Notes: generated by a model from the letters alone, not told the origin. A stretch of 64,000 bases of DNA from Pelomonas saccharophila_A (GCF_031458095.1 NZ_JAVDXU010000003.1:620001-684000), one strand, 5' to 3'; positions 24,808-32,619 are shown, counted from the stretch's first letter. A program made the numbers and translations.

Positions 24808-25344
24808 ATGCATCGCACCCCTCCCCGCTGGGCCGCGCTGGCCTTCCTGTTGGTCGGCGGCTATGTGCTGCTGCTGTCGCTGGGCATCGTCGAGTTTCAT
24901 CCGCGCCCCGGCGCGCGTCGCGCCCTGCTGGCTTCGCCCCAGCACGGCTCGGTCACGCTGTTCGGGCTGGCCCTGATCAGCTTCGCCCTGAGCATCGCCT
25001 TCCCAATGGCGCCCAAGCGCTGGCTGAAGCTGAACGGCGCCCTGGGCGGCCTCACTTTCATGGCGGCCATGCTCTGGTTCATCTGGTTCACCGGCATGCC
25101 GACGGTGGAGAAGCTGCTCTTTTCAACGCCGCTGGCCATCGCCCTCATCGGCATCGCCTGGGTCAAGCTCACGGGCGCGGAAACCATTCCCGACCTGGAT
25201 GCCCTGGAAGCCGCCCAGGTGCTGCGCCGGCACGGCCGACCCGAGCAGGCGGAAGCGGTGCTGCTGCGCGCCATCCGTGACCAGCCCTGGCGTGCCGCGG
25301 AGCTGCAGCGGGCGCTGGAGATTGCGCGTCGGCAGCAGGAATGA
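24808..25344 (+). CDS. Small membrane protein of unknown function
   Basis: A 178-residue protein I do not recognise. It has about four membrane segments (residues about 8-28, 47-66, 78-95 and 103-120), then a soluble tail of about 50 residues. The tail, AAQVLRRHGRPEQAEAVLLR followed by RALEIARRQQE, looks like one TPR-type helical hairpin. The gene begins eight bases after the amidohydrolase stop and is probably the end of that operon. Membrane insertion is likely with the tail in the cytoplasm. No enzymatic residues are evident. Confidence 0.65.
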   Translation: MHRTPPRWAALAFLLVGGYVLLLSLGIVEFHPRPGARRALLASPQHGSVTLFGLALISFALSIAFPMAPKRWLKLNGALGGLTFMAAMLWFIWFTGMPTVEKLLFSTPLAIALIGIAWVKLTGAETIPDLDALEAAQVLRRHGRPEQAEAVLLRAIRDQPWRAAELQRALEIARRQQE

Positions 25345-25509
25345 AAGCCGGCCGGCGCGGGTAGTGCTGGCATGCAAAAGATCTTGGTGCCCCTCGCTCG
25401 CGTGCAGCGACAGCGTCCCGAACAGCGCACTGGCGCAGAGCTGGCGTCGGTTCATACGGCTTCCTTCGTGGGGCGAAGTGTCAGGGTCGCGCCGACGGAG
25501 CCAGGCCTT
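25345..25509 (-). other. 165-base spacer with a possible orphan gene start
   Basis: No full gene fits here. On the minus strand an ATG at 25455 opens a frame starting MNRRQLCASALFGTLSLHAS, which looks like a signal peptide. Beyond the spacer the frame becomes antisense to the end of the membrane protein gene. It may be the leftover front of a deleted exported-protein gene. A self-complementary GCCGGCCGGC sits just after the membrane protein stop but lacks a T-run. Confidence 0.25.
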
Positions 25510-26331
25510 TCATGCGCCGGCTATCCATCCCTCCAAGGCATCCGCGCCCTCGGGCCAACCATAGCGCGGCTGCTGCGCGGCCCAGGCGGCCTGCAGCATG
25601 GCCAGCACGGCGTCCAGGCTGTCCCCGCTGGCGTCCGCCACCAGTTCGTCGCGCTGGGCATGGCTGAGCTTGAGGCGCAGGCCAAGCCGCGTGCGGCCTT
25701 GCTCCAGGCCCTCGACGATGTCCTTGCGCGCGATCAGCCGCTCGGGCGTCTGCGCGGCCTTCGCATCGCTCTTGTAGGAGCGCCGCGCGATCAGCTCGCG
25801 CGCCAGCAGCCCCGGGTAGGCCTCCAGCGCCACGCGGCTCTCGTCGCCGGCCAGATGACCCGCCAGATGCACGCCCGCCGCGATCAGCCGCGGCACGCCG
25901 GCATGCAGCATCCAGGCCACCGGCGGGTTGACCCACTTCATGCTCGGGCTGGCGCCGGCCGGCCCGTCACAGGCGCGATGGGCGAACTTGGACCCGGCCG
26001 GCCGCGCAGCGCAGAAAGCAGCAAAGCGCTCGCGGATCTCCGCGCGGCTCAGGCCGGCGTAATGCGCCATCAGGGCGGCATAGTCGGTCGGCCAGCCCAG
26101 CTGCTCGATAAGCTCGCGTGGCAGGCCGAAAGGCAGGTCGAAACCAGCCACCCAGGGCCCGGGCTGAGCGAGCCAGGCGGAAAACTCCTCCAGGCTGTGT
26201 AGCGCTACCAGCCGCGTCAGACGCACCACGGCGCCGTGGCGCAGGCCTTCCGCCGCGACGATGGGCTTGACCTTGCGGGGTGCACTCGTGAAGTCGACCC
26301 CGAAAACAGCGATGTCCGTCATGGCCGGCAT
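25510..26331 (-). CDS. DUF429-family protein
   Basis: A 273-residue cytosolic protein of a widespread family without established function. The N-terminal strand IAVFGVDFTSAP and the later VAGFDLPFGLPRELI are the conserved RNase H-like features of DUF429, with acidic residues at the ends of strands. The middle holds AHRACDGPAGASPSMKWVNP and the C-terminus DASGDSLDAVLAMLQAAWAA, an expected third acidic position. A nuclease or nucleotide-related role is a guess from the fold. A second ATG three codons in is an equally possible start. It is divergent from the diguanylate cyclase gene by 29 bases. Confidence 0.75.
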   Translation of the reverse strand: MPAMTDIAVFGVDFTSAPRKVKPIVAAEGLRHGAVVRLTRLVALHSLEEFSAWLAQPGPWVAGFDLPFGLPRELIEQLGWPTDYAALMAHYAGLSRAEIRERFAAFCAARPAGSKFAHRACDGPAGASPSMKWVNPPVAWMLHAGVPRLIAAGVHLAGHLAGDESRVALEAYPGLLARELIARRSYKSDAKAAQTPERLIARKDIVEGLEQGRTRLGLRLKLSHAQRDELVADASGDSLDAVLAMLQAAWAAQQPRYGWPEGADALEGWIAGA

Positions 26332-26360
26332 TCTGGGCCTAGGCAGAATCGACGGATTCC

Positions 26361-28067
26361 ATGTCAGCCCTGCTCGACCTCCCCGCCCCGCCTGCCGAGA
26401 ACGCCGGTTTCAACGCCGCAGACTTCGACGCCGCCTTTGCCGTCGCACGCCAGCGCGCGGCCGCGGGGGCCTACCAGGTGTCCAGCGAGGCCTTGGAGGA
26501 ATTGCTGCTGATCTGCCCGGCGGCCGAGTTGCGTCGGCGCGCCGAGATCCTGGCCCTGCTGGCCCATCAATACCCGCGCGTCGGCAAGCTGACGGCCAGC
26601 GCGCGTTGCGCCACCGAGGCCCTGGCCCTGGCCGAGCGTCTGAGCGACGACATCCTGCTGGCCGATGCATTGACCAGCCAGTGCTATGTCTACGGCCAGC
26701 TGCTGATGGGCCGCGAGGCCCTGGAATCGGGCATGAAGGCCCTGGCCGCCGCGCGCCGCGCCGCTGACCCGGTGCGCGAGGCCTGGGCGCTGAACCGTGT
26801 CGGCATCGCGTATTCCAGCCTGGAGAACCCGGTCCAGGCCTGTGCTTCGGCCGGCCAAGCCCTGGAGATCGCGGCCCGCACCGACTGCGCCGAGGTGCTG
26901 TTCTCCTGCCACAACAACCTGGCCTATTTCTGGCTGCGCCGCGTCGAGGAGGCCCGGACCCTGGGCGACAGCGCCGCCCTGGCCGATGCCGTGGCCAACG
27001 CGCGCCGCACTGCCGACCAGGCCACCACGCTGGCCCGCCGGTCCGGCAGCCCCTTCCAGGTGGCCGTGGCCGTGTCCAACCTCGTCAATGCCTTGCTGGC
27101 CGGCGGCCTGCTCGACACCGCCCTGCCCTTGCTCAACGAGTTCGGCCACCTGGCCCATGACCATGGCTACCGCACCCTGGCCGTCGAGGCCGATGCCCAG
27201 CGCGCCGTCTTCCTGCGCCTGAAGGGCGAGCCGGTGCAGGCCGCCCGCATCCTCGAGGCCCTGCTGCATGCCGCCACCGAGCCGCCGCCCAAGCTGCGCC
27301 GCCTGCTGATCCGCTCCCTGTACGAGACCCACAAGGCCTGCGGCCAGTACCGCGAGGCCCTCGGCTGGCTGGAGGAACTGGTCGGCCTGGACCGCCAGAT
27401 CTCGCGCGACAACCTGGTGCTGCAGACCGAGGTCATCCTGATCCGCGACCAGGTCGAGCAGGCCCAGGCCCGCGCCGACAGCGCCGTGGCCGACGCCCGC
27501 CGCGAACGTGCTCGGGCCGCCCACCTCGAGACCGAGCAGGCGCGCCTGCGCGAACACGCCATGGCCCTGGACCGCGCCGCCCACGAGGACGTGCTGACCG
27601 GCCTGCACAACCGCCGCCACGCCGAGTTCGCCCTGCCCCTGCTCGTCGAGGGGGCGCGCATGGCCGGCCAGGTCATCAGCGTCGCGGCGCTGGACGTCGA
27701 TCATTTCAAGAGGATCAACGACACCCATGGCCATGCCGTCGGCGACGCCGTGCTGCAGCAGCTCGCCCAACTGCTGCGCCACCGCCTGCGCAGCGCCGAC
27801 CTGATGGCGCGCATCGGCGGCGAGGAGTTCCTGGCCGTGCTGGTCGGCATCGCGCCCCAGCAGGCCGCCGAGATCTGCGAGCGCCTGCGCCTGGCCGTCG
27901 TCGAGCACGACTGGGCGGCCATCACGCCCGGCCTCATCGTGCGTATCAGCGTCGGCATCTCGGGTGGCGCACCGCTGCAACACCAGGGCGACAGCCTGCT
28001 CAACCGTGCCGACCAGGCGCTGTATGCGGCCAAGCGGGGTGGGCGCAATCGCGTCCACGTCGACTGA
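26361..28067 (+). CDS. Diguanylate cyclase with N-terminal TPR-like sensor
   Basis: A 568-residue protein that should make cyclic di-GMP. Residues about 30-370 are all-helical with TPR-type repeats (for example VREAWALNRVGIAYSSLENP). A coiled coil spans about 370-415 (ARADSAVADARRERARAAHL). The GGDEF domain follows, with the active-site motif GGEEF at 486-490 and an inhibitory I-site RSAD at 477-480, spaced five residues before it. There are no membrane helices, so it is a cytoplasmic enzyme regulated by protein or ligand binding to the repeats. Its stop is immediately followed by the stop of the convergent LysR gene with no base between. Confidence 0.9.
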   Translation: MSALLDLPAPPAENAGFNAADFDAAFAVARQRAAAGAYQVSSEALEELLLICPAAELRRRAEILALLAHQYPRVGKLTASARCATEALALAERLSDDILLADALTSQCYVYGQLLMGREALESGMKALAAARRAADPVREAWALNRVGIAYSSLENPVQACASAGQALEIAARTDCAEVLFSCHNNLAYFWLRRVEEARTLGDSAALADAVANARRTADQATTLARRSGSPFQVAVAVSNLVNALLAGGLLDTALPLLNEFGHLAHDHGYRTLAVEADAQRAVFLRLKGEPVQAARILEALLHAATEPPPKLRRLLIRSLYETHKACGQYREALGWLEELVGLDRQISRDNLVLQTEVILIRDQVEQAQARADSAVADARRERARAAHLETEQARLREHAMALDRAAHEDVLTGLHNRRHAEFALPLLVEGARMAGQVISVAALDVDHFKRINDTHGHAVGDAVLQQLAQLLRHRLRSADLMARIGGEEFLAVLVGIAPQQAAEICERLRLAVVEHDWAAITPGLIVRISVGISGGAPLQHQGDSLLNRADQALYAAKRGGRNRVHVD

Positions 28068-28991
28068 CTAGGCCGCCAGCCCCGGCAATGTCGCGAAATA
28101 GCGCTTCAGCGCCTCCACCGCCACCCTCACCTTGGCCGGCTCGCCCTCACGCCGCGGCGTGACGGCCACCACCGGCAGCGGCGTGAAGCGCCATTGCGGC
28201 AGCAGCCGCACCAAGGTGCCGCGCGACAGCTGGGCCAGCACGTCGGCATAACCCAGTCGGGCGATGCCCAGCCCCTGCTCGCACATCTGCTGCAAGGCCA
28301 CATGGTTGTTGCTGGCAATGCGCACGGGGACCTGCACGCGCTGCGCCTCGCCACCAGCGCCGTGCAACAGCAGGGCGATGGTTGGCGCCGCCTCGCCGGC
28401 CTCCTGGGTTTCGCGGGCCCAGGCAATCCAGTCGAAACCCGGCAGGTCCGCCGGCATTGACGGCAGGCCGTGGCGCTCGACATAGGCGGGCGCCGCGCAC
28501 AGCACCATCTCGATCTCGCACAAGGGCCGCGCAATCCAGTTGGAGTCAGCAAGCTGGCCGACGCGCACCGCGATGTCGATGCGGGCATCGATGAGGTCGA
28601 TCATCGCGTCGTCCACCAGCAGGCGCAGCCTCAGGCCCGGTGCTTGCGCCAGCACCGGTGCCAGCGCCTGGGCAATATGGGCCGCAAAGCCCACGGGTGC
28701 TGCGACGCGCAACTCGCCGCTGGGCGCGTCTCGCGCCTGCACCAGCGAATCCGCCGCTGCGCGTGCGGCCTCGACGAGGCGCAGGCAATGCGGGTAGCAA
28801 CGCTCACCGGCCTCGGTCAGCGTGAGCTTGCGCGTCGAGCGGTGCAGCAGCGTCACGCCCATCTGGCGCTCCAGCGCGCGCAGGGTCTGGCTGACGGCCG
28901 AGGCGCTCATGCCCAGCCGCCGCCCGGCCCCGCTCATGGAGCCGGCGGCGACGGTCTCGGCAAACACGGCATAGGGCTTGAGTTCGTCCAT
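28068..28991 (-). CDS. LysR-family transcriptional regulator
   Basis: A 307-residue regulator. The helix-turn-helix is MSGAGRRLGMSASAVSQTLR at about residues 19-38, and the CrgA-like substrate domain has ARIDIAVRVGQLADSNWIAR and CEQGLGIARLGYADVLA. It is divergent from the NAD(P)-binding protein gene, its likely target, with a 102-base spacer. The spacer contains GCGAT (29017-29021) and ATCGC (29034-29038) arms, a reasonable LysR box. Related regulators often respond to oxidants or aromatic compounds, which cannot be resolved here. Confidence 0.87.
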   Translation of the reverse strand: MDELKPYAVFAETVAAGSMSGAGRRLGMSASAVSQTLRALERQMGVTLLHRSTRKLTLTEAGERCYPHCLRLVEAARAAADSLVQARDAPSGELRVAAPVGFAAHIAQALAPVLAQAPGLRLRLLVDDAMIDLIDARIDIAVRVGQLADSNWIARPLCEIEMVLCAAPAYVERHGLPSMPADLPGFDWIAWARETQEAGEAAPTIALLLHGAGGEAQRVQVPVRIASNNHVALQQMCEQGLGIARLGYADVLAQLSRGTLVRLLPQWRFTPLPVVAVTPRREGEPAKVRVAVEALKRYFATLPGLAA

Positions 28992-29014
28992 CTTTAAGCG
29001 TCACTTCAAGGTGA

Positions 29015-29040
29015 TAGCGATTTTGGCCGTCTTATCGCCA
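29015..29040. promoter_or_regulatory. Possible LysR box in the divergent promoter
   Basis: GCGAT (29017-29021) and ATCGC (29034-29038) form an inverted repeat with a 12-base spacer, roughly centred between the LysR gene and the NAD(P)-binding protein gene. The arm spacing fits the loose T-N11-A shape of LysR sites. The region is visibly richer in A and T than the genes. Confidence 0.4.
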
Positions 29041-29093
29041 GATCGTGAAGCTCCTATCGTTCACCCATCGCTTTCAACCCCTTGGAGACCCTC

Positions 29094-29753
29094 ATGAACA
29101 TCGCTCTCATCGGCGCCACCGGATTCGTCGGCGCCGCCGTCCTCGCCGAGCTGCTGCAACGCGGCCACCAAGTCACCGCCCTGGTGCGCGACCCCGCCAA
29201 GCTGCAAGCCCGCACCGGCCTGACAGCCGTCGCCGCGGACGCCTACGACGCCAGCGCCGTGGCGTCGGCCGTGCGCGGCCACGACGCCGTCGTGTCGGCC
29301 TTCAACCCGGGCTGGAACGAGGCCGAGCTGTATGACAAGTTCCTGCGCGGCGCCAACGCCATCACCCAGGGCGTCGAGGCCAGCGGCGTCAAGCGCCTGC
29401 TCGTCGTCGGCGGCGCCGGCAGCCTGTTCGTGGCGCCCGGCGTGCAGCTCGTCGACACGCCGGAATTCGCCAGCCATGTGCCCGCCAACATCGTGCCCGG
29501 CGCCCGTGCCGCCCGCGACCACCTGACCGCGCTGCGCGGCAACACCACGCTGGACTGGACCTTCCTGAGCCCGCCGGCCCTGCTGGCCCCGGGTGAGCGC
29601 AGCGGCAACTACCGCAGCGGCGGTGAGCAGCTGCTGATGGCGGGCGAGGCGCCTGCCGGCATCTCGGTGGCCGACCTGGCCGTGGCGATTGCCGACGAGA
29701 TCGAGCAGCCGCGCCATCTGCGTGCCCGCTTCACCGTGGCGGCGTTGGCGTAG
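29094..29753 (+). CDS. NAD(P)-binding atypical SDR (NmrA/YwnB-like)
   Basis: A 219-residue Rossmann-fold protein. The dinucleotide loop IGATGFVGAAV is at the N-terminus, followed by TALVRDPAKL, the NADP-favouring arginine at the end of strand 2. LLVVGGAGSLFV and TFLSPPALLAPGERSG match the YwnB/YeeZ-like atypical SDR group that lacks the classical Y-x-x-x-K pair. It may reduce a quinone-like or small oxidised substrate, or sense redox state. The start codon follows TTGGAGACC. It is divergent from a LysR regulator. Confidence 0.8.
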   Translation: MNIALIGATGFVGAAVLAELLQRGHQVTALVRDPAKLQARTGLTAVAADAYDASAVASAVRGHDAVVSAFNPGWNEAELYDKFLRGANAITQGVEASGVKRLLVVGGAGSLFVAPGVQLVDTPEFASHVPANIVPGARAARDHLTALRGNTTLDWTFLSPPALLAPGERSGNYRSGGEQLLMAGEAPAGISVADLAVAIADEIEQPRHLRARFTVAALA

Positions 29754-29802
29754 GGCAGCGCTGACGTGCGCATGCGGCCTTGCCCACCTGCGCAGGGGCC
29801 GC

Positions 29803-29908
29803 GGCTCGGCTAGATTGAAGTTGTCGCGAGCCGGAGTTGCAGCTGAAGAGCTGCTCTACAGGCGCTGACCGACACCGGGGCCCGATGCCGAGTGCATCGG
29901 GCCTTACT
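29803..29908 (+). ncRNA. Candidate structured RNA upstream of the asparaginase gene
   Basis: Three hairpins follow each other in a gene-free stretch. The first pairs GGCTCG (29803-29808) with CGAGCC (29827-29832). The second is GCAGCT-GAAG-AGCTGC (29839-29854). The third is a perfect 10-base stem, GGCCCGATGC (29879-29888) with GCATCGGGCC (29894-29903), followed by TTACTT. The last could be an intrinsic terminator. This could be a small RNA, a leader of the asparaginase gene, or merely the terminator of the preceding gene. I do not recognise it as a known riboswitch. Confidence 0.4.
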
Positions 29909-29943
29909 TCGTGGCCCGTCCGTTTCGGCCGATGATGCGCGGC

Positions 29944-30984
29944 ATGAACCCCGTCCTCGTCGAAGTCCTGCGCGGCAGCGCCGTCGAATCCCGCCATGCC
30001 GGCGCCCTGGCCATCGTCGATGCCTCGGGCGCCGTGCACACGGCCCTGGGCGATGTCGACCAGCCCATCTTCCCGCGCTCGGCCGTCAAGTTGCTGCAGG
30101 CTTTACCGCTGGTCGCCAGCGGGGCCGCAGAGACATTCGGTCTCAACGACGCTGAGCTGGCGCTGGCCTGCGCCTCGCACAGCGGCGAGCCCGAGCATGT
30201 GGCCACGGCCGCCGGCGTGCTGGCCAAGCTGGGGCTGACGGCCAACGCGCTGGAATGCGGCACCCAATGGCCCAGCCGCGAGCCGGTGCTGCGCGGCATG
30301 GTGGCGCGCGGCGAGCTGGCCACGCCGCTGCACAACAACTGCTCGGGCAAGCATGCTGGCTTCATCTGCGTCGCCTGCCATATGGCAATTGGGGCGCGCA
30401 ACGCCGGCACCGAGCCAGCCGCGTTCGCACGCGGCTATGTCGCAGCGGAACACCCGGTCATGCGTGAAGTCTCCGCGGCGCTGTCGGCGGCCACGGGCAT
30501 TGACGTCGAAAAGGCACCGCGCGGCACCGACGGCTGCTCCATCCCGACCTTCGCCCTGCCCCTGCGCGCGCTGGCGCTGGCCTTCGCCCGTTGCGGCAGC
30601 GGCCAGGGCCTGTCGGACGCCAACGCCCGCGCCGCGCGCAGGCTGCGCCAAGCCGTCGCCGTGGCGCCCTTCATGGTCGGCGGCACGGACCGTTTCGACA
30701 CCCGCGTCATGCAGGCCTATGGCGAGCGCGTCTTCTGCAAGATCGGCGCCGAGGGCGTCTACTGCGCGGCCCTGCCGGAGCTGGGCCTGGGCATCGCGCT
30801 GAAGATCGACGACGGCGCCGTCCGCGCGGCCGAGGCCGCGTTTGCAGCGGTCGCCCAGGCCCTGCTGAAGACCGAGGACGAGCTGTTGCGCGGCTACAGC
30901 CACTTGCAATTGCGCAACTGGCGCGGCATCGACGTCGGCTCGCTGCGGCCGGCGCAAGCGCTCAGCCAGGCGCTCGCGCCCTAG
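29944..30984 (+). CDS. Asparaginase (PF06089 type, L-asparaginase II)
   Basis: A 346-residue protein of the Rhizobium-type/thermolabile asparaginase family, unrelated in fold to E. coli AnsA/AnsB. It should hydrolyse asparagine to aspartate and ammonia. Family motifs are SGAVHTALGDVDQPIFPRSA, HSGEPEHV, HNNCSGKHAGF and GTDGCSIPTFALPL, with the serine and lysine of the active site in the S-A-K/SGKH segments. I chose the ATG giving MNPVLVEVLRGS. Earlier in-frame GTG and ATG codons (29911, 29932, 29935) would add a poorly conserved arginine-rich leader. A hairpin-rich region precedes it. Confidence 0.85.
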   Translation: MNPVLVEVLRGSAVESRHAGALAIVDASGAVHTALGDVDQPIFPRSAVKLLQALPLVASGAAETFGLNDAELALACASHSGEPEHVATAAGVLAKLGLTANALECGTQWPSREPVLRGMVARGELATPLHNNCSGKHAGFICVACHMAIGARNAGTEPAAFARGYVAAEHPVMREVSAALSAATGIDVEKAPRGTDGCSIPTFALPLRALALAFARCGSGQGLSDANARAARRLRQAVAVAPFMVGGTDRFDTRVMQAYGERVFCKIGAEGVYCAALPELGLGIALKIDDGAVRAAEAAFAAVAQALLKTEDELLRGYSHLQLRNWRGIDVGSLRPAQALSQALAP

Positions 30985-30996
30985 TCAGCTTGCGCC

Positions 30997-31488
30997 TCAG
31001 TGGCGGTCGCGGCGCGGCGGCAGTGCCTGATCGGCGTTGTTGTTGCTGGTCGATGTATCGGTCGTGGTCGTCGTGGCCGTGCTCGACGTCGTCGTGTCGG
31101 TGCTGCTCGGATACGCCGGCGTGCTGGGCTGGGTCGTCTGGGCGGGCATGGGCGGCGCAGCGCTGACGTCCGTCACCGGCGCAGCGGGTGGCGTGGCCTC
31201 ACTGATGGGTTGGGCAGGCTGGGGGTCGATGCTGGCAACAGGCGCTGCCGGGGCTGGGGTTTCGGCTGGCATGGCCACCGTCGTCGTGTCGATGGCATTG
31301 GGCTGGCTCGTCGCATCCAGCGGATTGGTCGGTGTGGCCTGAGCCAGGGTGGGCGTCGTATCCGCGTCCTGCGACTGGGCGACATGTTCGTCGCTGGAGC
31401 GCGTCGAGGCGCAGCCGGCAATGCCGATGATCAAGCCGGCAGTCGCGACCGCCACGGTGGTCGACAAGGGGGTGAATTTCCTGCTCAT
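30997..31488 (-). CDS. Ser/Thr/Pro-rich low-complexity lipoprotein
   Basis: A 163-residue protein with a signal peptide and lipobox IAGC (Cys26). After it there is little but Thr, Ser, Pro, Ala and Gln, including a near-homopolymeric Ser/Thr stretch (TSSTATTTTTDTSTSNNN) near the C-terminus. No domain can be recognised; it may be an extended, disordered envelope lipoprotein. GGAGAG lies a suitable distance before the ATG. It converges on the asparaginase gene with 12 bases between stops. The signal peptide supports a real gene, but composition alone would not. Confidence 0.65.
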   Translation of the reverse strand: MSRKFTPLSTTVAVATAGLIIGIAGCASTRSSDEHVAQSQDADTTPTLAQATPTNPLDATSQPNAIDTTTVAMPAETPAPAAPVASIDPQPAQPISEATPPAAPVTDVSAAPPMPAQTTQPSTPAYPSSTDTTTSSTATTTTTDTSTSNNNADQALPPRRDRH

Positions 31489-31680
31489 GATGACTCTCCA
31501 GAGTTGATGAAGCGGTTCACGCTGCCATCCACGGGCAACGCGGCGCGGCCGACGCCGCCCTGAAGGCAGGCAAAGACCGTTCCCAGACCGTCAAGCGCCC
31601 CCTTGCCGGTTGGTGCCGATCTGATGCCTTGCGCGCCGCCTTGTCCGTCGCCAGCCGATAAAAAACGATACAAAACGCGA

Positions 31681-31700
31681 CCAAGCAAGCGCTTGATTGG
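31681..31700. promoter_or_regulatory. 20-base palindrome, probable operator of the CerR-type regulator
   Basis: CCAAGCAAGC (31681-31690) and GCTTGATTGG (31691-31700) are inverted copies with one mismatch and no spacer. The site ends 17 bases before the ATG of the TetR-type gene. The flank (AAAAAACGATACAAAACG) is unusually AT-rich for this genome. Autorepression and control of the efflux operon downstream are inferred. Confidence 0.6.
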
Positions 31701-31717
31701 CTTTACAGTCCGACCCC

Positions 31718-32374
31718 ATGCGCGCTGAAAAGCCCTCCTCCACCGCCCCCCTGCCGCCGCGCGAGCGCCTGTTACAGGAGTCCATGCGCCTGTTCGGCGA
31801 GCGCGGCTTCGACGCCGTGACGACACGCGAGATCTGCGCCGCCGCCGGGGTCAACCCGGGCGCCATCCACTACCACTTCGGCGACAAGGACGGCCTCTAC
31901 CGCGAGGTGCTGCGCCTGCCGGTCGTCGACCTGCAGCAGCAGCTGGCCGGTTTCGACGATCCGGGCTTGAGCCTGCACGAATCCATCCGCCGCTTCCTGC
32001 AGCCCTTTTTGTTCGACGACGGCGCCTGCAGCGCCCAGATGTTCTTCCGCGAGATGCAGGCGCCCAGCCCCATCTTCATGGAGACAGTGGCCCAGGAAGT
32101 CGGCCCCCTCTTCGACCGCTTCGCCCGCCTGCTGGCCCAGCACGCCGGCCTGGCCGAGCCGACGGCCGCCATCCACCAGCTCGCCATGGGCCTGCAGGCC
32201 ATGGCCCATGACTACTCCATGACCCGGCCCATGCTGGACGCCTTCCACCCCGAACTGCTGGCCGACGACCCCCTGCTCGAGCAGACCTGCCACCGCCTCG
32301 CCGACTGGGGCTGTGCGCTGGTGGCCTACGAACGCGAGAAACATGAAGCCCCTCGTCCAGCCTCACACCGCTGA
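31718..32374 (+). CDS. TetR-family regulator with CerR C-terminal domain
   Basis: A 218-residue regulator. The helix-turn-helix lies at about residues 15-60 (TTREICAAAGVNPGAIHYHF and GDKDGLYREVL). The C-terminal domain, with SAQMFFREMQAPSPIF and METVAQEVGPLFDRF, matches the CerR/DUF1956 type. Regulators of this kind commonly sit in front of RND or ABC efflux genes and repress them. A 20-base palindrome lies just upstream. The efflux operon starts 245 bases downstream on the same strand, so it may be transcribed with the regulator or from its own promoter. Confidence 0.87.
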   Translation: MRAEKPSSTAPLPPRERLLQESMRLFGERGFDAVTTREICAAAGVNPGAIHYHFGDKDGLYREVLRLPVVDLQQQLAGFDDPGLSLHESIRRFLQPFLFDDGACSAQMFFREMQAPSPIFMETVAQEVGPLFDRFARLLAQHAGLAEPTAAIHQLAMGLQAMAHDYSMTRPMLDAFHPELLADDPLLEQTCHRLADWGCALVAYEREKHEAPRPASHR

Positions 32375-32619
32375 ACGCGGTGCGCCTGACCGGTCTTGCA
32401 GACCGCGCAGCGGCCAAGCCCGCTGCCCTTCGGCAGGCACGGTGAGTCCACTGGACTCGCCGTGTCCGGCCTCAGCCCCCGTGGGGACGGCGATGCCCGC
32501 GGCATTGAGCCGCGAGCACATCGCCATGGCGGGCCGGCTAGGGAGCGGCCCGGCGCTCGGCCCGAAATACCCGGTTTTCACGTGGAGCAGGTAACGCGAA
32601 CACGCAATGGACAACTGAA
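32375..32619. repeat. 245-base intergenic region with REP-like palindromes
   Basis: No gene is visible. CACGGTGAGTCCA (32438-32450) and TGGACTCGCCGTG (32452-32464) form a 13-base stem with one G-T pair around a single base. A smaller hairpin, CTGCC-CTTC-GGCAG (32423-32436), precedes it. More GC-rich complementary segments follow to about 32575 (GGGCCGG, CGGCCCGG, CGCTCGGCCCG). The dense hairpins look like a repetitive extragenic palindrome cluster. Any promoter for the efflux operon must lie in the AT-richer end near 32565-32610. Confidence 0.5.

Noticed and set aside
29879..29903. The 10-base hairpin as only a terminator of the NAD(P)-binding protein gene
   Set aside because: Possible, but it lies 126 bases after that stop and the T-run is poor (TTACTT); two more hairpins precede it, so the broader RNA candidate is kept as an alternative instead.
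31485..31826. A short minus-strand frame overlapping the CerR-type regulator
   Set aside because: Arginine- and glycine-rich shadow with no ribosome site; it would cover the palindromic operator and the start of a clear regulator gene.
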